A stretch of 64,000 nt of DNA from Symbiodinium natans (GCA_905221605.1 CAJNDS010000160.1:124001-188000), one strand, 5' to 3'. Shown: positions 1 through 12,317, numbered from the stretch's first letter. A program made the numbers and translations. Notes: a model not told the origin generated them from the letters alone.

Positions 1-41
1 AAACCTCTCCACCCAACCCCTAAACCCTAAACCCTTAAAAC

Positions 42-140
42 TTGGATGTTCCCCCTTATGCTAGCAGTCCTTAACAGGGATTGAAATAGGGGGTACTATA
101 ATCCCTATTAAAGACTGTTCGTATAAGGGGAACATCCCAA
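42..140. repeat. Foldback family F1, copy a
   Basis: 99-bp imperfect palindrome. The left arm starts TTGGATGTTCCCCCTTAT, the right arm ends ATAAGGGGAACATCCCAA, and both arms share the CAGTCCTTAA / TTAAAGACTG inner block. Adjacent to telomeric repeats. Confidence 0.85.
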
Positions 141-182
141 CTTCAACCCTTCAAACCCTAAGCCCCTACAGCCCCAAACCTC

Positions 183-385
183 TAAACCCTAAAACCCTAA
201 AACCCTAAACCCTAAACCCTAAAACCCTAAACCCTAAACCCTAAACCCTAAAACCCTAAAACCCTAAAACCCTAAAACCCTAAAACCCTAAACCCTAAAC
301 CCTAAAACCCTAAAACCCTAAAACCCTAAAACCCTAGAACCCTAAACCCTAAACCCTAAACCCTAAACCCTAAACCCTAAACCCC
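183..385 (-). repeat. Telomeric C-strand array (CCCTAAA/CCCTAAAA)
   Basis: Seven- and eight-base units are mixed. It faces the G-strand array at 464-543 across 78 bp of single-copy DNA, so the pair could form a long hairpin. Confidence 0.95.
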
Positions 386-463
386 AAGGCGATCACCCAG
401 CCGAACCGTGGCCGGGCCTCGCGTCTTTGTCCAGAGCTGGGTAAGCTTCCTTGAGCTGCGGAA

Positions 464-543
464 GGGTTTAGGGTTTAGGGTTTAGGGTTTAGGGTTTAGG
501 GTTTAGGGTTTAGGGTTTGGGGTTTAGGGTTTAGGGTTTAGGG
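464..543 (+). repeat. Telomeric G-strand array (TTTAGGG)n
   Basis: Nearly perfect heptamers with one TTTGGGG unit; the inverted partner is 183-385. Confidence 0.95.
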
Positions 544-1202
544 CCAAAGAACCCCCTGCAGTTTGAGGACTTCACATATCAGGATTCATCCCAACACCCC
601 AGAGTGCCGAAACGCAAAAAGGTATGGGGGTTTAGGGCAGGGCCAGCGGGGGGGTGAAGATTTAGGACCCCGAGATCCATGCCGCCAAACCGAACCCTCA
701 CCCAGACATCTATTGATCAGGTACCAGCGGGTATTCTGCACTGATTCCGATAGAAGGGTTTAGGGTTTAAGGTTTAAGGTTTAGGGTTTAGGGTTTAGGG
801 TTTAGGGTTGAACAGGTCTTAAGGCGCTTGAGGCTGACATGTGCATGTCTACGCAATGTACGTGTGAATGGAAGCAAGTATGCAAGCCCATATGTACATT
901 CATGTGAAAGTTTGTCAACCCCCCAAAAAAATAGATAAAACACAATAACAAAAACAAATACTAAAATGACAAATAAGCAATAATAATAGATAAGAATAGT
1001 ATTGACAAAAATAATAATAACAATACAACATTGACAATCATGACAGAAACGAAAGAAGAAAGATAACACACAAGAAAATATAAAAGGTCAGCCCCCTTAC
1101 TCGTGAGGATTCGCCTTTGGAAGGGACAGAAACCTGAAGTCTCGACCCATTCTGCCACCCAGGGGCAGCTGCAGCAGCTGCTCGCTGCCGTCGGGACCTT
1201 CT

Positions 1203-1352
1203 TAGGGTTTAGGGTTTAGGGAGTTTAGGGTTTAGGGTTTAGGGTTTAGGATTTAGGGTTTAGGGTTTAGGGTCTAGAGTTTAGGGCTTGGCGCAGTCTA
1301 GGGTTTAGGGTTGAGGGTTTAGGGTTCAGGGTGTAGGGTTTCGGGTTTAGGG
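1203..1352 (+). repeat. Degenerate G-strand telomeric array
   Basis: TTTAGGG units with substitutions and a short non-repeat interruption near 1288-1300. Confidence 0.85.
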
Positions 1353-2093
1353 TCTTGCAGTTTTGTCAGACAGGGCTCTGTTTGTAGGAGCCGCAGATGC
1401 AATGTCATGTTCATTGGCATGTTGAAGGTGAGATGGTGCCCAGGCCCCGAAAATTACCATAGGAAGGGTTTAGCTCTCCCTAAACCCTAAACGCTAAACC
1501 CTAAACCCTAAACCCTGAAAGTTCCGGCGTTTGTGGATATTGCTGCGGGGGCGAGAGCCGAGCCACGTCTTAGGGCCTGGACTTTCGCCAGTCCACCAGC
1601 ATTATAGGGTTTAGGGTTTAGGGTTTCGGGTTTAGGGTTTAGCTTTAGGGTTTAGGGTTGTACTGAAATACGCCAAAATCCGCAAACTCCCTTACAGCAG
1701 GGTGGCCTGACAGCCACAATCTAGAAGCCAATGTAAACAGAATGGGTAGCGTTCATTACTCCGACGCCCCTAAACACGTAACCCTATAAGCCCCTCAATG
1801 AGGGTTTAGGGTTTAGGGTTTAGGGTTTAGGGTCTAGGGTTTAGGGTTTAGGGTTTAGGAATTAAACCCCATGTCGAACAAACAACCCTAAATCCTACAT
1901 CCCTTTGCCCTCCACAACCCCTACATGCCCCCTCAACCCTAAACCCCTAAATCGCTAAACCTCACACCTAAACCCTAAACCCTAAACCCTAAACCCTAGA
2001 CCCTAAATCCAAATCCCTAAAGCACCCCGGCCTGGATAGGCCACTGAGATGATCGGAGAGTTCACACCCACATTCCGCTTGTGGCCTTGGGCG

Positions 2094-2149
2094 TAGGGTT
2101 TAGGGTTTAGGGTTTAGGGTTTAGGGTTTAGGGTTTAGGGTTTAGGGTT
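2094..2149 (+). repeat. Telomeric G-strand array
   Basis: Eight nearly perfect TTTAGGG units. Confidence 0.95.
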
Positions 2150-2265
2150 CTAGGTTATGGCTTTACCCGGCATTAGGGTTTTGGGTTTAGGGTTAAAACG
2201 GTGGTTTCCGGCTTTGCAAGCCAGCTTAGGGTATGTAACTGTCAGGCCGTTGGTGTTTCAGGGTT

Positions 2266-2359
2266 CCCTAAACCCTAAACCCTAAACCCTAAACCCTAAA
2301 CCCTAAACCCTAAACCCTAAACCCTTAACCCTAAAACCCTGAACCCTAAACCCTAAACT
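2266..2359 (-). repeat. Telomeric C-strand array
   Basis: CCCTAAA units, perfect for about 60 bp and then with a few variants; about 115 bp from the opposite-strand array at 2094-2149. Confidence 0.95.
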
Positions 2360-2440
2360 CCCTCAGCTACCCTCTTAAAGCAGGTTCGGCCTTGCATTTG
2401 GGGGCCTTTGAAGATGCAGGGGCTTGAGTGCCTCAGCAAA

Positions 2441-2643
2441 ACTGCTTTGCTTAAGAACACCCCCCCCCAAAAAACAAAAAAAAAAACAACAACAAAAAAA
2501 AAGAAAGAACACCCCCCCCCCCAAAAAAAAAAAAAAAACAATAAAATCCCTATATTGCCCTTATAAGGAAGCTTATTTTTGATGTTTATCTCTTTCTTTT
2601 GTTTTTTTATGTTGTTTTTTGGGGGGTTCTTAAGCAAGCAGTA
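2441..2643. repeat. Foldback family F6, copy a
   Basis: Left arm CTGCTTTGCTTAAGAAC followed by poly-C and poly-A; right arm poly-T, then GGGGGGTTCTTAAGCAAGCAG. The interior CCCTATATTGCCCTTATAAG is conserved in the other copies. Confidence 0.8.
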
Positions 2644-4383
2644 GAAAACTCCACCGGCTCGATCGAACACCCTCTCCAGGGTTCAGGGCTTCGGGCGTTT
2701 AGGGTTTATAGGGTTAGCGTTCTGAGGATGTTTTAGGGTTTTCAGGTTGTTTGTTTTTGGTTTGAGGGTTTGCAGGGTTTAAGGATTTTAGGGATTTTAG
2801 GGTATTTAGGGTTTTTAGGCTTTGGGGTTTAGAGTTGGGTATAGGGTTTTCAGGGTTTAGTGTGTTCAAAGTGTCACTCCAAGCTTTGGAATTTAGGGCT
2901 GAGGGCTTAGGGCTGAGGGCTTAGGGTGTAGACTGAACCCTAAGCCCTGTCAAACACCAACCTCCGAACACACCGCAATACCCCAAGCTCGGAAGTCTGA
3001 GCCCTCAAACCCTCCAGCCCTAAACCCGCCCCGACCCCCCCTCCCCCCCCCCCGACCTCCCCAAGGCCTCTTGCGTAGAACATCGATCCCTGCCCAAAAC
3101 CTGAAACTCTATTTGCCTACAGTTTAGTAGAAACTACCCTTAATTCAGTAGGCATAACCCATAATGACTGGTAGGCAAAGAGGGTCCCGGCAACAAAACC
3201 CCCCAGCAAACTCTGCCCCCAAGCACCTCCAGCTTTCTTCTCGGAGGCGCGCGCCATTGTGGAGCTGCATGGCTCGCGATGGATCGGCTGAGGGAGGGGC
3301 CGTGGGGCTGGGGGGGGTATGGCCTTACGGGTCTGGTGTATCTGCATTGGCTGAGGGGGCTTTCGGGTTGTAGGTGCATAGGAGTTTTTTGTGCTTTTCT
3401 AGGCCAAAACCCTAAACACCAACACCCATGTTGTTAGGGGTTTTGGGTGGGGGTGTAAAGGCTTGGGCTGTAATGGGGGGTCGCTGGGTCTGCATAAGTC
3501 TTTGGGCAAGGCTCTGGACTTTGCTTTGGATCGGGCTTGGGTTTAGGTTTTAGGGTTTAGGGTTTCGGTTTTAATTAACGCTGTTTAGGGTTTGGGGTTC
3601 AGAGCACCTTGTCACAAGGAGCGTCTGCGGCTCTTGATCAAGGGCTAACCGCATGGCTCTTGAGCAGCCTTGACGGCCAAAGTCCTCGGCGTCCTCTAAC
3701 CCCTAAACCCCCTAAACCCTAAACCCTAGACCCTAAACCCGCAACCCCAAATCAAACCCTAATCCCTGAACCCGAAAACCTAAACTCCCTGATGAAAGAT
3801 GAAACCCTACGCCCCCAAGATGGGCTTAAGGTCTTGGGCAACTCTCAAGCTGCTGAGCTGCAAGCATATACTTTCAAACGACTTGTGGAGCGACCCTCTA
3901 TGGGGGGTTTAGGGTTTAGGGTTTAGGGTTTACCCTCCCCAATATAGATCCCCAAGTGGTGGATCCCCATATAATAAGGACCCAACAAGGTTCCCCTAAT
4001 CTCGGAAACCTCCATATCATCCTTTAACAGGGCATATGCGTCGTAAGGTGCAAAATTTTTGATTCCTACTCAGAACGAGTAAGTAACAAGCCAACGTCCT
4101 TGGGTTAAGTTAGGAGACTGAAATCCTAGTCCTCTAGACCCCAAACCCTAAACCCCCTGCACCCCGCATTCTACCCCCTAAACCCCAAACCCTACACCCC
4201 AAACCCCTAAACCGCCAAAAGCCCAAAACCCCGAAGCCCTACACCCCAAACCCCCCGTGTCTCATCCCTACGTGGAAGATCATGGGTACGAAGTTGTGTA
4301 TAGCTGCACTTAGAACCTATAAGTCAGGGTACTTGTAACTCAACAGCCCAAACCCCAAACCTGCAACCTAAACCCTAAACTGG

Positions 4384-4478
4384 CCCTAAACCCTAAACCC
4401 GAACCCTAAACCCTGAACCCTAAACCCTAAACCCTGAACCCTAAACCCTAAACCCTAACCCTAAACCCTAAACCCTAC
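4384..4478 (-). repeat. Telomeric C-strand array with CCCTGAA variants
   Basis: CCCTAAA interspersed with CCCTGAA every second or third unit. Confidence 0.92.
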
Positions 4479-4569
4479 AAGTCGACCTTCCTTGAAGCCC
4501 CGAAGCCCAAGCAGACCGAAGGTGGGGGGTCACTGAGGCTGCGCGGACCTGCGCGGCAGCTTGGTGGAG

Positions 4570-4707
4570 GGTTTTTGGGGTTTAACAGGGTTTGGGGTTT
4601 GGGGTTTAGGGTTTGGGGTTTAGGGTTTGGGGTTTAGGGTTTGGAGTTTAGGGTTTGGGGTTTAGGGTTTGGGGTTTAGGGTTTGGGGTTTAGGGGTTTA
4701 GGGTCTA
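4570..4707 (+). repeat. 14-bp higher-order telomeric array (TTTAGGGTTTGGGG)n
   Basis: TTTAGGG and TTTGGGG alternate regularly, giving a 14-bp period. Local homogenisation of a dimer is easier to explain by slippage or unequal exchange than by telomerase. Confidence 0.9.
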
Positions 4708-4802
4708 AGGTGTTTGGGTTCACGGTTGAGGCCATGGGTTGTTTTGGCAAGGTTTCGGGTCGTGGTCTCAAGAAGGCTGAAGCCCTTCCGCACCCAAAGC
4801 CC

Positions 4803-4932
4803 CCTGGTTCTTAGCGAGGGAATGATGGTTATAGGGTTTAGGGTTTAGGGTTTAGGGAATTAGGGCCCCATATATGCTCTTTAACGGAGCAAAACGGGGC
4901 ACCTCATTCCCTCATTCCCTAGGAAGAACCAG
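4803..4932. repeat. Foldback family F3, copy a, carrying a telomeric array inside
   Basis: Arms CTGGTTCTTAG (left) and AAGAACCAG (right), with GAGGGAATGATGG facing CCTCATTCCCTCATTCCC. A TTTAGGG run (4832-4857) occupies the left interior. Confidence 0.75.
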
Positions 4933-5371
4933 CCGGTAAGCCCACAGCCCATGACCAAAAGTCCCGACTTCTAGAGGAAAGGTAAACCCGAACGGTGTTT
5001 CTGCGACATGGCGCAGAAGCTGTTGAGGTTCTCAAGACCCTAAACCCTAAATACTAAACCCGTAGCCCTAAACCCGGAACATGCAAAAGTGCAGCTATGA
5101 CCCAAATGGGGAGGGGGGGGGAGGAGGGAGGTGGGGGAGGGAGGGGCTGAGGGGAGGCGGCATGTACCATGCCTAAGCCTTTGCGGGCCTGAGTTCACAT
5201 TGCCTAGCCTTTCCTTGCCTCCTCTGGAGCTCCGAAAATAAGCAACACCCTGAACCCTAAACCCTAAACCACGAAACAAAACTAAGAAAGAGGTGCTGCG
5301 CAGGTTCTGGGTCCCAGTGCTTGGGAGACCGCCAAATCTTCAGGAACTATTACCATAAGAAGGGTGCTACA

Positions 5372-5415
5372 CTTCTTCTGTTGGTAACTTAATCTTCTTC
5401 TGTTGGTAACTTAAT
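5372..5415 (+). repeat. Perfect 22-bp tandem duplication
   Basis: Unit beginning CTTCTTCTGTTGG occurs twice head to tail (5372-5393, 5394-5415). Confidence 0.95.
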
Positions 5416-5947
5416 CGAAAACAAGGGCCCAAGTTTGGTTAGAGGTGGAGAAACACAAGGGCTTAGGGGTTAGGGTTTAGGGTTCAAAGGGAAGGAGCTA
5501 CATGTGGGAGTCCAGGTGTCTACCAACACGAAACCCCGTAAACTCTGAGCACTCCAGCACAAACATCGGAAGTGCCCGAAAGCAGCCCAATAATCATAAT
5601 GCTTCAAGGTTTTAGGTTTAGGGTTTAGGGTTGCAGGTACGTACTGTGTTTGGACTCCCCTGAACCCAAAACCCTAAGTCTAACACACAGCTACCTCTAG
5701 ACCCTGAATGCCTGTGCCTTGCATTCTTCAGAACCCCTAAACCCTAAACCCTAAACCCTAAACCCTCAACCCTAAACCCTAAACCCCAAGCAAGGAACCC
5801 AGGAGAAACTGTTTACCTCTCTTCCGCAGCAAACACTTGCGCAGAGGAACTGATGATCCCGGTCGGGGTGCTGATTGGCTTCCGGGTTCTTAGGCTTAGG
5901 GCTTGGGGTGGGGCGGGCAAAACAAGACCTGGGTGAAGAAGTACCGC

Positions 5948-6095
5948 CGGCACACACACGCACACAAACACACAGACGCACACGCACGCGCACACTCGCA
6001 CACTCACGCGCACGCGCACACACGCGCGCGCGCCCACACACACACACACACACACACACATGCGTACACACACACACATGCGTACACACACACCC
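5948..6095 (+). repeat. (CA)n/(CG)n alternating purine-pyrimidine microsatellite
   Basis: CACACG, GCGCGC and CACACA runs; Z-DNA-prone. Long open frames on both strands here are repeat artefacts. Confidence 0.93.
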
Positions 6096-6431
6096 AACGT
6101 GTGGCACCCGCTTTTGTCCATGCGCAACATGTAAGGGCAAACCCGAAACCCGAAACCACAAACGTTTAGTGTTAAGGGCTCGGAGATGAGGGTGCAGGGT
6201 GTAGGTTTCGGGAACTTCGGGTTGAGGGTGTAGCGTTTAGGATATGGTTTCTGTGCACGTTAAGTGTGGAAAAGGGAGGGTTCTCCAAATCGAGGCCGAG
6301 ACATCTTGCAACGTGCACGCAGCTGCAAGCTCTACGACGCTGGAGCATAGAGGTCGCTCCACACTTGAGTGCTTGATTCTTGGAGGCCGACCTAAACTGC
6401 GGCCTTTTTTGGCCGCTAAGCTGTAAGGAAG

Positions 6432-6650
6432 CTCACTCTACTCTACTCTACTCTACTTCACTCTACTCTACTCTCTACTCTACTCTCTATACTCTACTCT
6501 CTACTCTCTACGCTACTCTCTACTCTACTCTCTACTGTCTACCCTACTCTCTACTCTCTACTCTACTCTCTACTCTCCTCTCTACTCTCTACGCTACTCT
6601 CTACTCTACTCTCTACTCTCTACCCTCTACTCTCTACCCTCTACTCTCCT
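6432..6650 (+). repeat. CTCTA/CTACTCT pentanucleotide-type microsatellite
   Basis: More than 200 bp of CTCTACT-derived units; the 137-codon frame across it is a repeat artefact. Confidence 0.93.
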
Positions 6651-6777
6651 TTCCTGGAGACGCCAAAACGGGCACGAAGTCTAGGCCAACCCCCTTATTG
6701 AGTTCTGGACCTGGCAGGTCCAGGACCAGCTATGTGGGCTCCCTTCGGATGGACTCGGCAAGCATGGAGGACCCTTT

Positions 6778-6834
6778 GGGGTTTAGGGTTTAGGGTTTAG
6801 GGTTTAGGGTTTAGGGTTTAGGGTTTAGGGTTTA
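6778..6834 (+). repeat. Telomeric G-strand array
   Basis: Eight perfect units, about 40 bp before foldback F1 copy b. Confidence 0.95.
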
Positions 6835-6876
6835 GGACACGAGGGGTTTCAAATTATCGGGTTCAGGGCTGTAGGG

Positions 6877-6980
6877 TTGCGATGTTCCCTGTTATACTAG
6901 GAGCCCTTCATAGGAATCATAATAAGGGGGGGTACTGTAATCCCTATTCAAGACTGTTAGTATTAGGGGGAACGTCCCAA
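6877..6980. repeat. Foldback family F1, copy b
   Basis: Same arms (GATGTTCCCTGTTATACTA and AGGGGGAACGTCCC), with the inner GGGGGGTACTGTAATCCC matching copy a's GGGGGTACTATAATCCC. Confidence 0.83.
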
Positions 6981-8020
6981 GTTTAAGGGTTTAGGGTTTA
7001 TAGGGTTTATAGGGTTTCCCGAATGCAGTAACTGAACGAGCACGTTCGAAAAGTCATTACACTTTTGAACGGCACCTGCACAAGAGATCAAACACGTAAG
7101 CACGTGACCAGGTGACCAGATGGTTCTTCAGGGTTTAGGGTTTAGGGCTCCCTAATACTCCCTACTACTCCCTAACCTCCCCTGAGGTTCCCTAGGTACC
7201 TAGCCCCCATGAACTCCCCTCCTTTAAGAACCAACCCTATAACAAGTGGACCCAGGCCCACAGCTGTTCCATCCTTGACTGGGACGTCCATCTTTGCAGG
7301 CTAATCCCTGCATAAAAGCCCTAAACCCCGAAACTCATCCAAACATTGCCAAGATCAATGGCAAGAGTCCCTCGACGCCCCCTGGCTACTGTATGAGGTT
7401 GAACTCAAGATATCCAATTTCCCAAATTCGGGCTCCCCCAAAATCCCCCCCAAAAAAACAAACAGCAAACAAAACAACCACCCCCCAAAAAACAAAAACA
7501 CAGACGAAAAAGAAAAACGAATGAATAACAAAAACGAACAGCTATGATCCTTCGTATAGGAACCCCCCAAACGAGGGTACCTCGATGTTCAAACACCATG
7601 TCCTACTGCCTTGTACTGGAACACGCGACGCGAGCTGCGTTTGTATCTTTAGCAAACCTGCGCTCTGGATCCGTAACAAGGCGCCAAGCCCTAAACCCCA
7701 CAGACCCTAGAGCCCCCAACTGTCTGCACGAGCTCCTGCTAGAACCCCTGAAAGCAAGCCTAAACCATAAGCCCCCAAGCCCCTAACACCCTGAATCCCC
7801 AAACCCCTGAAGCGAAAACCTTGAAGTCCTAAACCCTAAACCCTAAACCCTAAACCCTAAACTCTGCACCCTGAACCCCTAAACCCCTGAAGATTCCCAA
7901 AAACACCGGAAAAAGACCCTTAAAACCTCGAAATGCCAGAGTCCATCCAAGCCAGCCACTGCTTAGAAAGATTCAGGGGCGCTGGGCTGGTGACCCCGCC
8001 TGGACCCACTCCTTTTTGGT

Positions 8021-8200
8021 AGGGTTTAGGGTTTAGGGTTAGGGTTTAGGGTTTAGGGTTTAGGGTTTAGGTTTAGGGTTTAGGGTTTAGGGTTTAGGGT
8101 TTAGGGTTTAGGGTTTAGGGTTTAGGGTTTAGGGTTTAGGGTTTAGGGTTTAGGGTTTCGAATTTAGGGTTTAGGGTTTAGGGTTCAGGGTTTCGGGTTT
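8021..8200 (+). repeat. Telomeric G-strand array
   Basis: About 20 near-perfect units, then a degenerate tail; the opposite-strand array begins 61 bp later (8262). Confidence 0.95.
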
Positions 8201-8261
8201 GGAGTTGAGGTTTAAGGTTCAGAGTTGACATTTTGAGGACATGCAGGTCTTTTGAGGTTAG

Positions 8262-8375
8262 CCCTAAACCCTAAACCCTACACCCTAAAGCCTAAACCCT
8301 AAACCCTAAACCCTAAAACCCTAAACCCTAAACCCTAAACCCTAAACCCTAAACCCTAAACCCTAAACCCTAAAC
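8262..8375 (-). repeat. Telomeric C-strand array
   Basis: About 16 units; inverted partner of 8021-8200. Confidence 0.95.
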
Positions 8376-8813
8376 CGGTTTAGGAAAGGGGCCGATATTC
8401 AGAGACGCGGTCGCAGAGCTGGACGTTCGCTCTGGAAGAGATTTCCAGGGTGGTCCGCATCAAGGCACCCACGCGTATGACGCCGCCACGCCCGTGACAA
8501 ATCTAAACCCTAAACCCTAAATCCTAAACCCTAAACCCAGCTGCGTTGTGCTGGCCCGGGATTTGGGAGACAGGTGCTGCTCATAGCTACTGAGGGTCGA
8601 TTCCGGGTATTTAGGGTAGTTTGGGAGGAATTCAGGGTATCTCAGGAATGTAGTGTAATTATAGGGTATTTAAGGGTATACAGGGGAAGGTATGGGAAGG
8701 TATGGGCTGTAGCCTATTCGGGTAAAGATTCGTGGGCCCATGTGTTGGTAGATATGAGGGATCGAACTGACGGAATGAACAGCCAAGGCGGGCAAAATAT
8801 CGTCAGACAGATT

Positions 8814-8881
8814 TAGGGTTTAGGGTTAAGGGTTTAGGGTTTAGGGTTCAGGGTTCAGGGTTCAGGGTTTAGGGTTTAGGG
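8814..8881 (+). repeat. Telomeric G-strand array
   Basis: TTTAGGG with three TTCAGGG units in the middle. Confidence 0.92.
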
Positions 8882-8956
8882 TTACCGAAGCCCCCATGCC
8901 TTTGCCCAGCAAAAGCTGCTGAGAGCTTCACGTGTCGAGGGTAAGGACTTTACAGG

Positions 8957-9069
8957 CCTAAACCCTGAACCGTAAACCCTATATAAACCCTAAACCCTAA
9001 ACCCTAAACCCTAAACCGTAAAACCTAAACCCTAAACCCTAAACCCTAAACCCTAAACCCTAAACCCTT
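8957..9069 (-). repeat. Telomeric C-strand array
   Basis: CCCTAAA with a CCCTATATAAA interruption near the start. Confidence 0.92.
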
Positions 9070-10181
9070 AAGCGCAGCATACATTCGGGACGCTAGGATC
9101 TCTAATAAGGTTTAGTGTTCAGGGTTCAGGGGTTAGGGTTTAGGGTTTGGGGATCCACCGAAGGAAATCAGGCCTAGCAAGTACGGTTACAGCGCAGGTT
9201 CAAGGCTGAGGGTTTGGTCCTAAACCCTCAACCCCTACACCCTTTAGGATTTCGGATTTAGGGTTTAGGGTTTAGGGAAACTAGACACCGAACCAAAAAC
9301 CCTGAACTTCCACAAAAAGAACAACCTGGAGGTCGTGGTGTTGAGATCTGTCGCCGCTGGCGGAGATGTGTCGGCGCACGCGCGAACGCGACCCCTTTCA
9401 AATGAAGACTTCATGGCGAATTGCGTTTAGGACTTAGGATCTGGGGTTTAGGGTTCGGGGTTTAGGGTTTAGGGTTCAGGGTTAAGGGTATAGGGTTGTC
9501 AGTACACCTTGACCCCGTGAAACCGTAAACAACACCCCTCTCCCTAAACCCTAAACCCTAAACCCTAATTCAACCCTGAACCCTAAATCCCAAACCCTAA
9601 ACCCTAAATACCCCAACCTGAGAATTCTTGCGCCATCTCTCACGAGTTCGTGGCTGCTCACGGCGCGGTGGCCATTCCCGAGCCAGCCTGGCTCGATCTG
9701 TGTAATTTAGGGTTTAGGGTTTAGGAGTTTAGAGTTTAGGGTTTAGGGTTTAGGTCAACAGGGTTTAAGGTTTGTTTTAGGGTTTAGAGTTTAGGGGTTC
9801 CCCCCCCTGAGGCAGTACCCCTAAACCCTAAACCCCTTGGATAGTCTGATAGATCTTGCAAAGAGTCTAGGGAGGTCAAAGGGCCAAACTCATGTAGGGC
9901 GGGGGCCCAAAGGCCCCAAAGTCCCAAAGCCCCGGAAATTCATCGGTTCAGCCATCCAGTTCGGACCCCCTTAGCCCCTGTAGCCCCAGGAGTCCCCCAA
10001 ACCCAAAACAACCCCTAAAAAACTTGAACCCAAAACCCTAAACCCTAAACCTTAAACGCATGGCATCCTTAAAGCCCTTAAAGCCCCCAAAAGCCCCCCG
10101 ACATGCTTTCAGCTCTGAGCTCCAATTGCAGGGAGCCTCATTTCTTCTCGTCGCCTTTGATCCAAGACCTGGTTCTGGGTG

Positions 10182-10269
10182 TAGGGTTTAGGGTTTAGGG
10201 TTTAGGGTTTAGGGTTTAGGGTTTAGGGTTTAGGGTTTAGGGTTTAGGGTTTAGGGTTTAGGGTTTAGG
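10182..10269 (+). repeat. Telomeric G-strand array
   Basis: Twelve perfect heptamers. The next G-strand array in the same orientation follows after 105 bp. Confidence 0.95.
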
Positions 10270-10374
10270 GTCCAGGGTTCTCAAAGCGCAGCGTCGAGAC
10301 CAAAGGAAGCTCCAAACGAGGCCCTGGCGCTCTTTCGATGGCATGCGTCCTCAAGACCTGCCGTGGGAAAGTGT

Positions 10375-10434
10375 GGGTTTAGGGTTTAGGGTTTAGGGTT
10401 TAGGGTTTAGGGTTTAGGGTTTAGGGTTTAGGGT
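10375..10434 (+). repeat. Telomeric G-strand array
   Basis: Eight perfect heptamers, same orientation as 10182-10269. Confidence 0.95.
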
Positions 10435-12204
10435 GGCGTATCAGTGAGATCCCGAGATTGGTCATTTCCGGTTGAGGCTTCGAAGGCTGGGGTTTAGAGG
10501 TTAAGGTGTTTAGGGTTTAGGGTTTAGATATAAGGGGTTGAGGGGCCTTAAGCACTGAAAACTATGTAGTGAGTTGTTAGGGTCGTGGGCCCCACGCCCA
10601 CAATCAAAAGAGATGAACATTGCCAAGTCAGCGATAGTGGGGCCAAACGCCCGTCATGGCAAACGTCCGAACCCCCTAAACCCTCAATCCCTACACCGCA
10701 AACCCTCAACCAAACCCTGAGCCCCGTTCAACTAAGCCTAAAACCTATAATATTCAACACTTGCAACCCCCCTGAAGAAACAAAAGCCATCGACACTGTA
10801 ACAAGGGCTCCCGAATCCCCCAAACACCCCTAAAACCTCTGAAGCCCCCAACATTCCCTCCAGCCCAAAGAAAGAAAAAGCGTTTACATACTGATATTCA
10901 GGGTTTGCGGTTTAGGGTTCAGGGTTTAGGGTCTAAGGCCAAACATCCCAAACATCCCCAAGCCCCCAGAACACTCCCCAGAAAAAAAAAAAAAAAAAAC
11001 GATGCCCTAGACGACCTTCGAAGCCTTGAAGCGCCAAACTATCCAAACCCGAAACGCGAAACCCTAAACCCTAAACCCTAAACCGTAATTAAACCCTATA
11101 AACCCCCCCCCCCCCCCCCCCCCCCCCACCCCTCCCAAAAGCTGTGCCGCACCCCAGGTTCCGCTTCCATGGCGGCTGCCGCGTCGAGGACGATGTCCTG
11201 CGCCCGGGTTTAGGGTTTAGGGTTTAGGGTTTGGAGGTTTAAGGGGTTCAGGGTTTCTAGGGTTTCTCAGGGTTTGTCTGGGTTTGGGGGTTTTAGGGCG
11301 TAGTGCCAAACTATCCAAACCCTAAACCAGTAGGTTCACCCTGACCTTAAACTATCCTCACCCGAAAGCCCGGAGAACACCTTCAAAGAGCCGGATCCAG
11401 CCCCCAAGCCCTAAACCCACAGAGCCCAATCCACCTTAGCCAAAGAATATAGCAAGATAGCACAAGGATCCTCATATATCCTTCATGTAAACCCTAAACC
11501 CTCAACCCTAAATACATATTCCTTGACATTAAGGGGCTTTCGGGCTCCCAGGGAAGGCCCCCCAAACCCTGTGAAACATGAGCCGAGGCGCGTCGTCACT
11601 TTGCAGGCCCAAACCTGAGAGACACTGAGAGAGCGGCTTGCTTATCTAGGGTTTAGGGTTTAGGGTTTAGGGTGCCCTTGAGGGCTTAGGGCATTTAAGG
11701 TTCGTAGGGTGTGTAGGAGTGTACGGCTTAGGTATTCTAGGGCTTGTAGGGATTATAGGGTTTCTGGTGGTCAGAGGGCTTTCAAGGTAGCCCTTAGGAG
11801 GTATATAGGATGGACTAAGTTGCGCAGAAAGGATGCCCTTCTGGTGCAAAGAAGGGCAGATCAGATACTTCTGGGCATCCTGACCCATAGGGGCAAAGCG
11901 AGGTGCAGGTTGGCTTTTCTTGCGGGACCCTGAACCTCAGTGAAACCCAAGCCCTACATCATCCTTTATCCCTAAAACCCCTAAACCCTAAAGCCGAAGC
12001 CCTACACCCTGAGCCCCTCTGCTTGAAACCGGCCCAGGACGCTCGTGCCCAAACCCACCTTCCTGCTGGTTGGGCATTCCGGGTTAAGAGGTTCTTAGAG
12101 CTTATTGGGTTACCACATTTGGGGGTTGCACTTAGGGTTTTGGGTTCAGGACAATTGCATCGCTCGTTGACCATCATCAGACGCCCGCATTGTGAGAACC
12201 CTAA

Positions 12205-12317
12205 CCTAGACCCAGGAAAAACACAGGAAGAAAAAGGACACCCTTTCTGGTTTTAAGGGGATTCTACGGGAACCCCAACCCTAAAAAAAGGAAATAAGGA
12301 CCTCATCTGGGTCCTAG
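12205..12317. repeat. Foldback family F5, copy a (single CCCTAAA seed)
   Basis: Arms CTAGACCCAGGA and TCTGGGTCCTAG. The interior reads AACCCCAACCCTAAAAAAAG, with one CCCTAAA, before GGAAATAAGG. Confidence 0.8.

Larger units (their letters stand above)
1..8020. other. Telomeric-repeat mosaic without recognisable genes (block 1)
   Basis: Besides separately listed arrays there are shorter or degenerate ones: C-strand 1-35, 1478-1518, 1940-2022, 3699-3790, 4137-4260, 5036-5082, 5249-5275, 7770-7900; G-strand 756-809, 1606-1658, 1801-1859, 2700-2930, 3540-3566, 3906-3931, 5465-5487, 6984-7012. 810-1202 is single-copy with an A-rich tract (920-1080). 2935-3540 holds poly-C (about 3037-3050) and mixed DNA with overlapping short ORFs in several frames, none recognisable. 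3932-4136 is AT-balanced single-copy DNA. 7148-7828 has an A/C-rich tract (7430-7530) and otherwise nothing I can name. Confidence 0.8.

Noticed and set aside
3117-3379. Overlapping 69-79 codon frames on both strands
   Set aside because: GC-biased single-copy DNA with frames in three registers; no supporting motif.
5772-6189. Several 88-129 codon frames rich in Cys/Val or Thr/His
   Set aside because: They are translations of the (CA)n/(CG)n microsatellite on both strands.
11709-12256. Two overlapping frames of 74 and 117 codons
   Set aside because: They contain telomeric-repeat remnants (LNPKA, LSLKPLN-like) and no domain.
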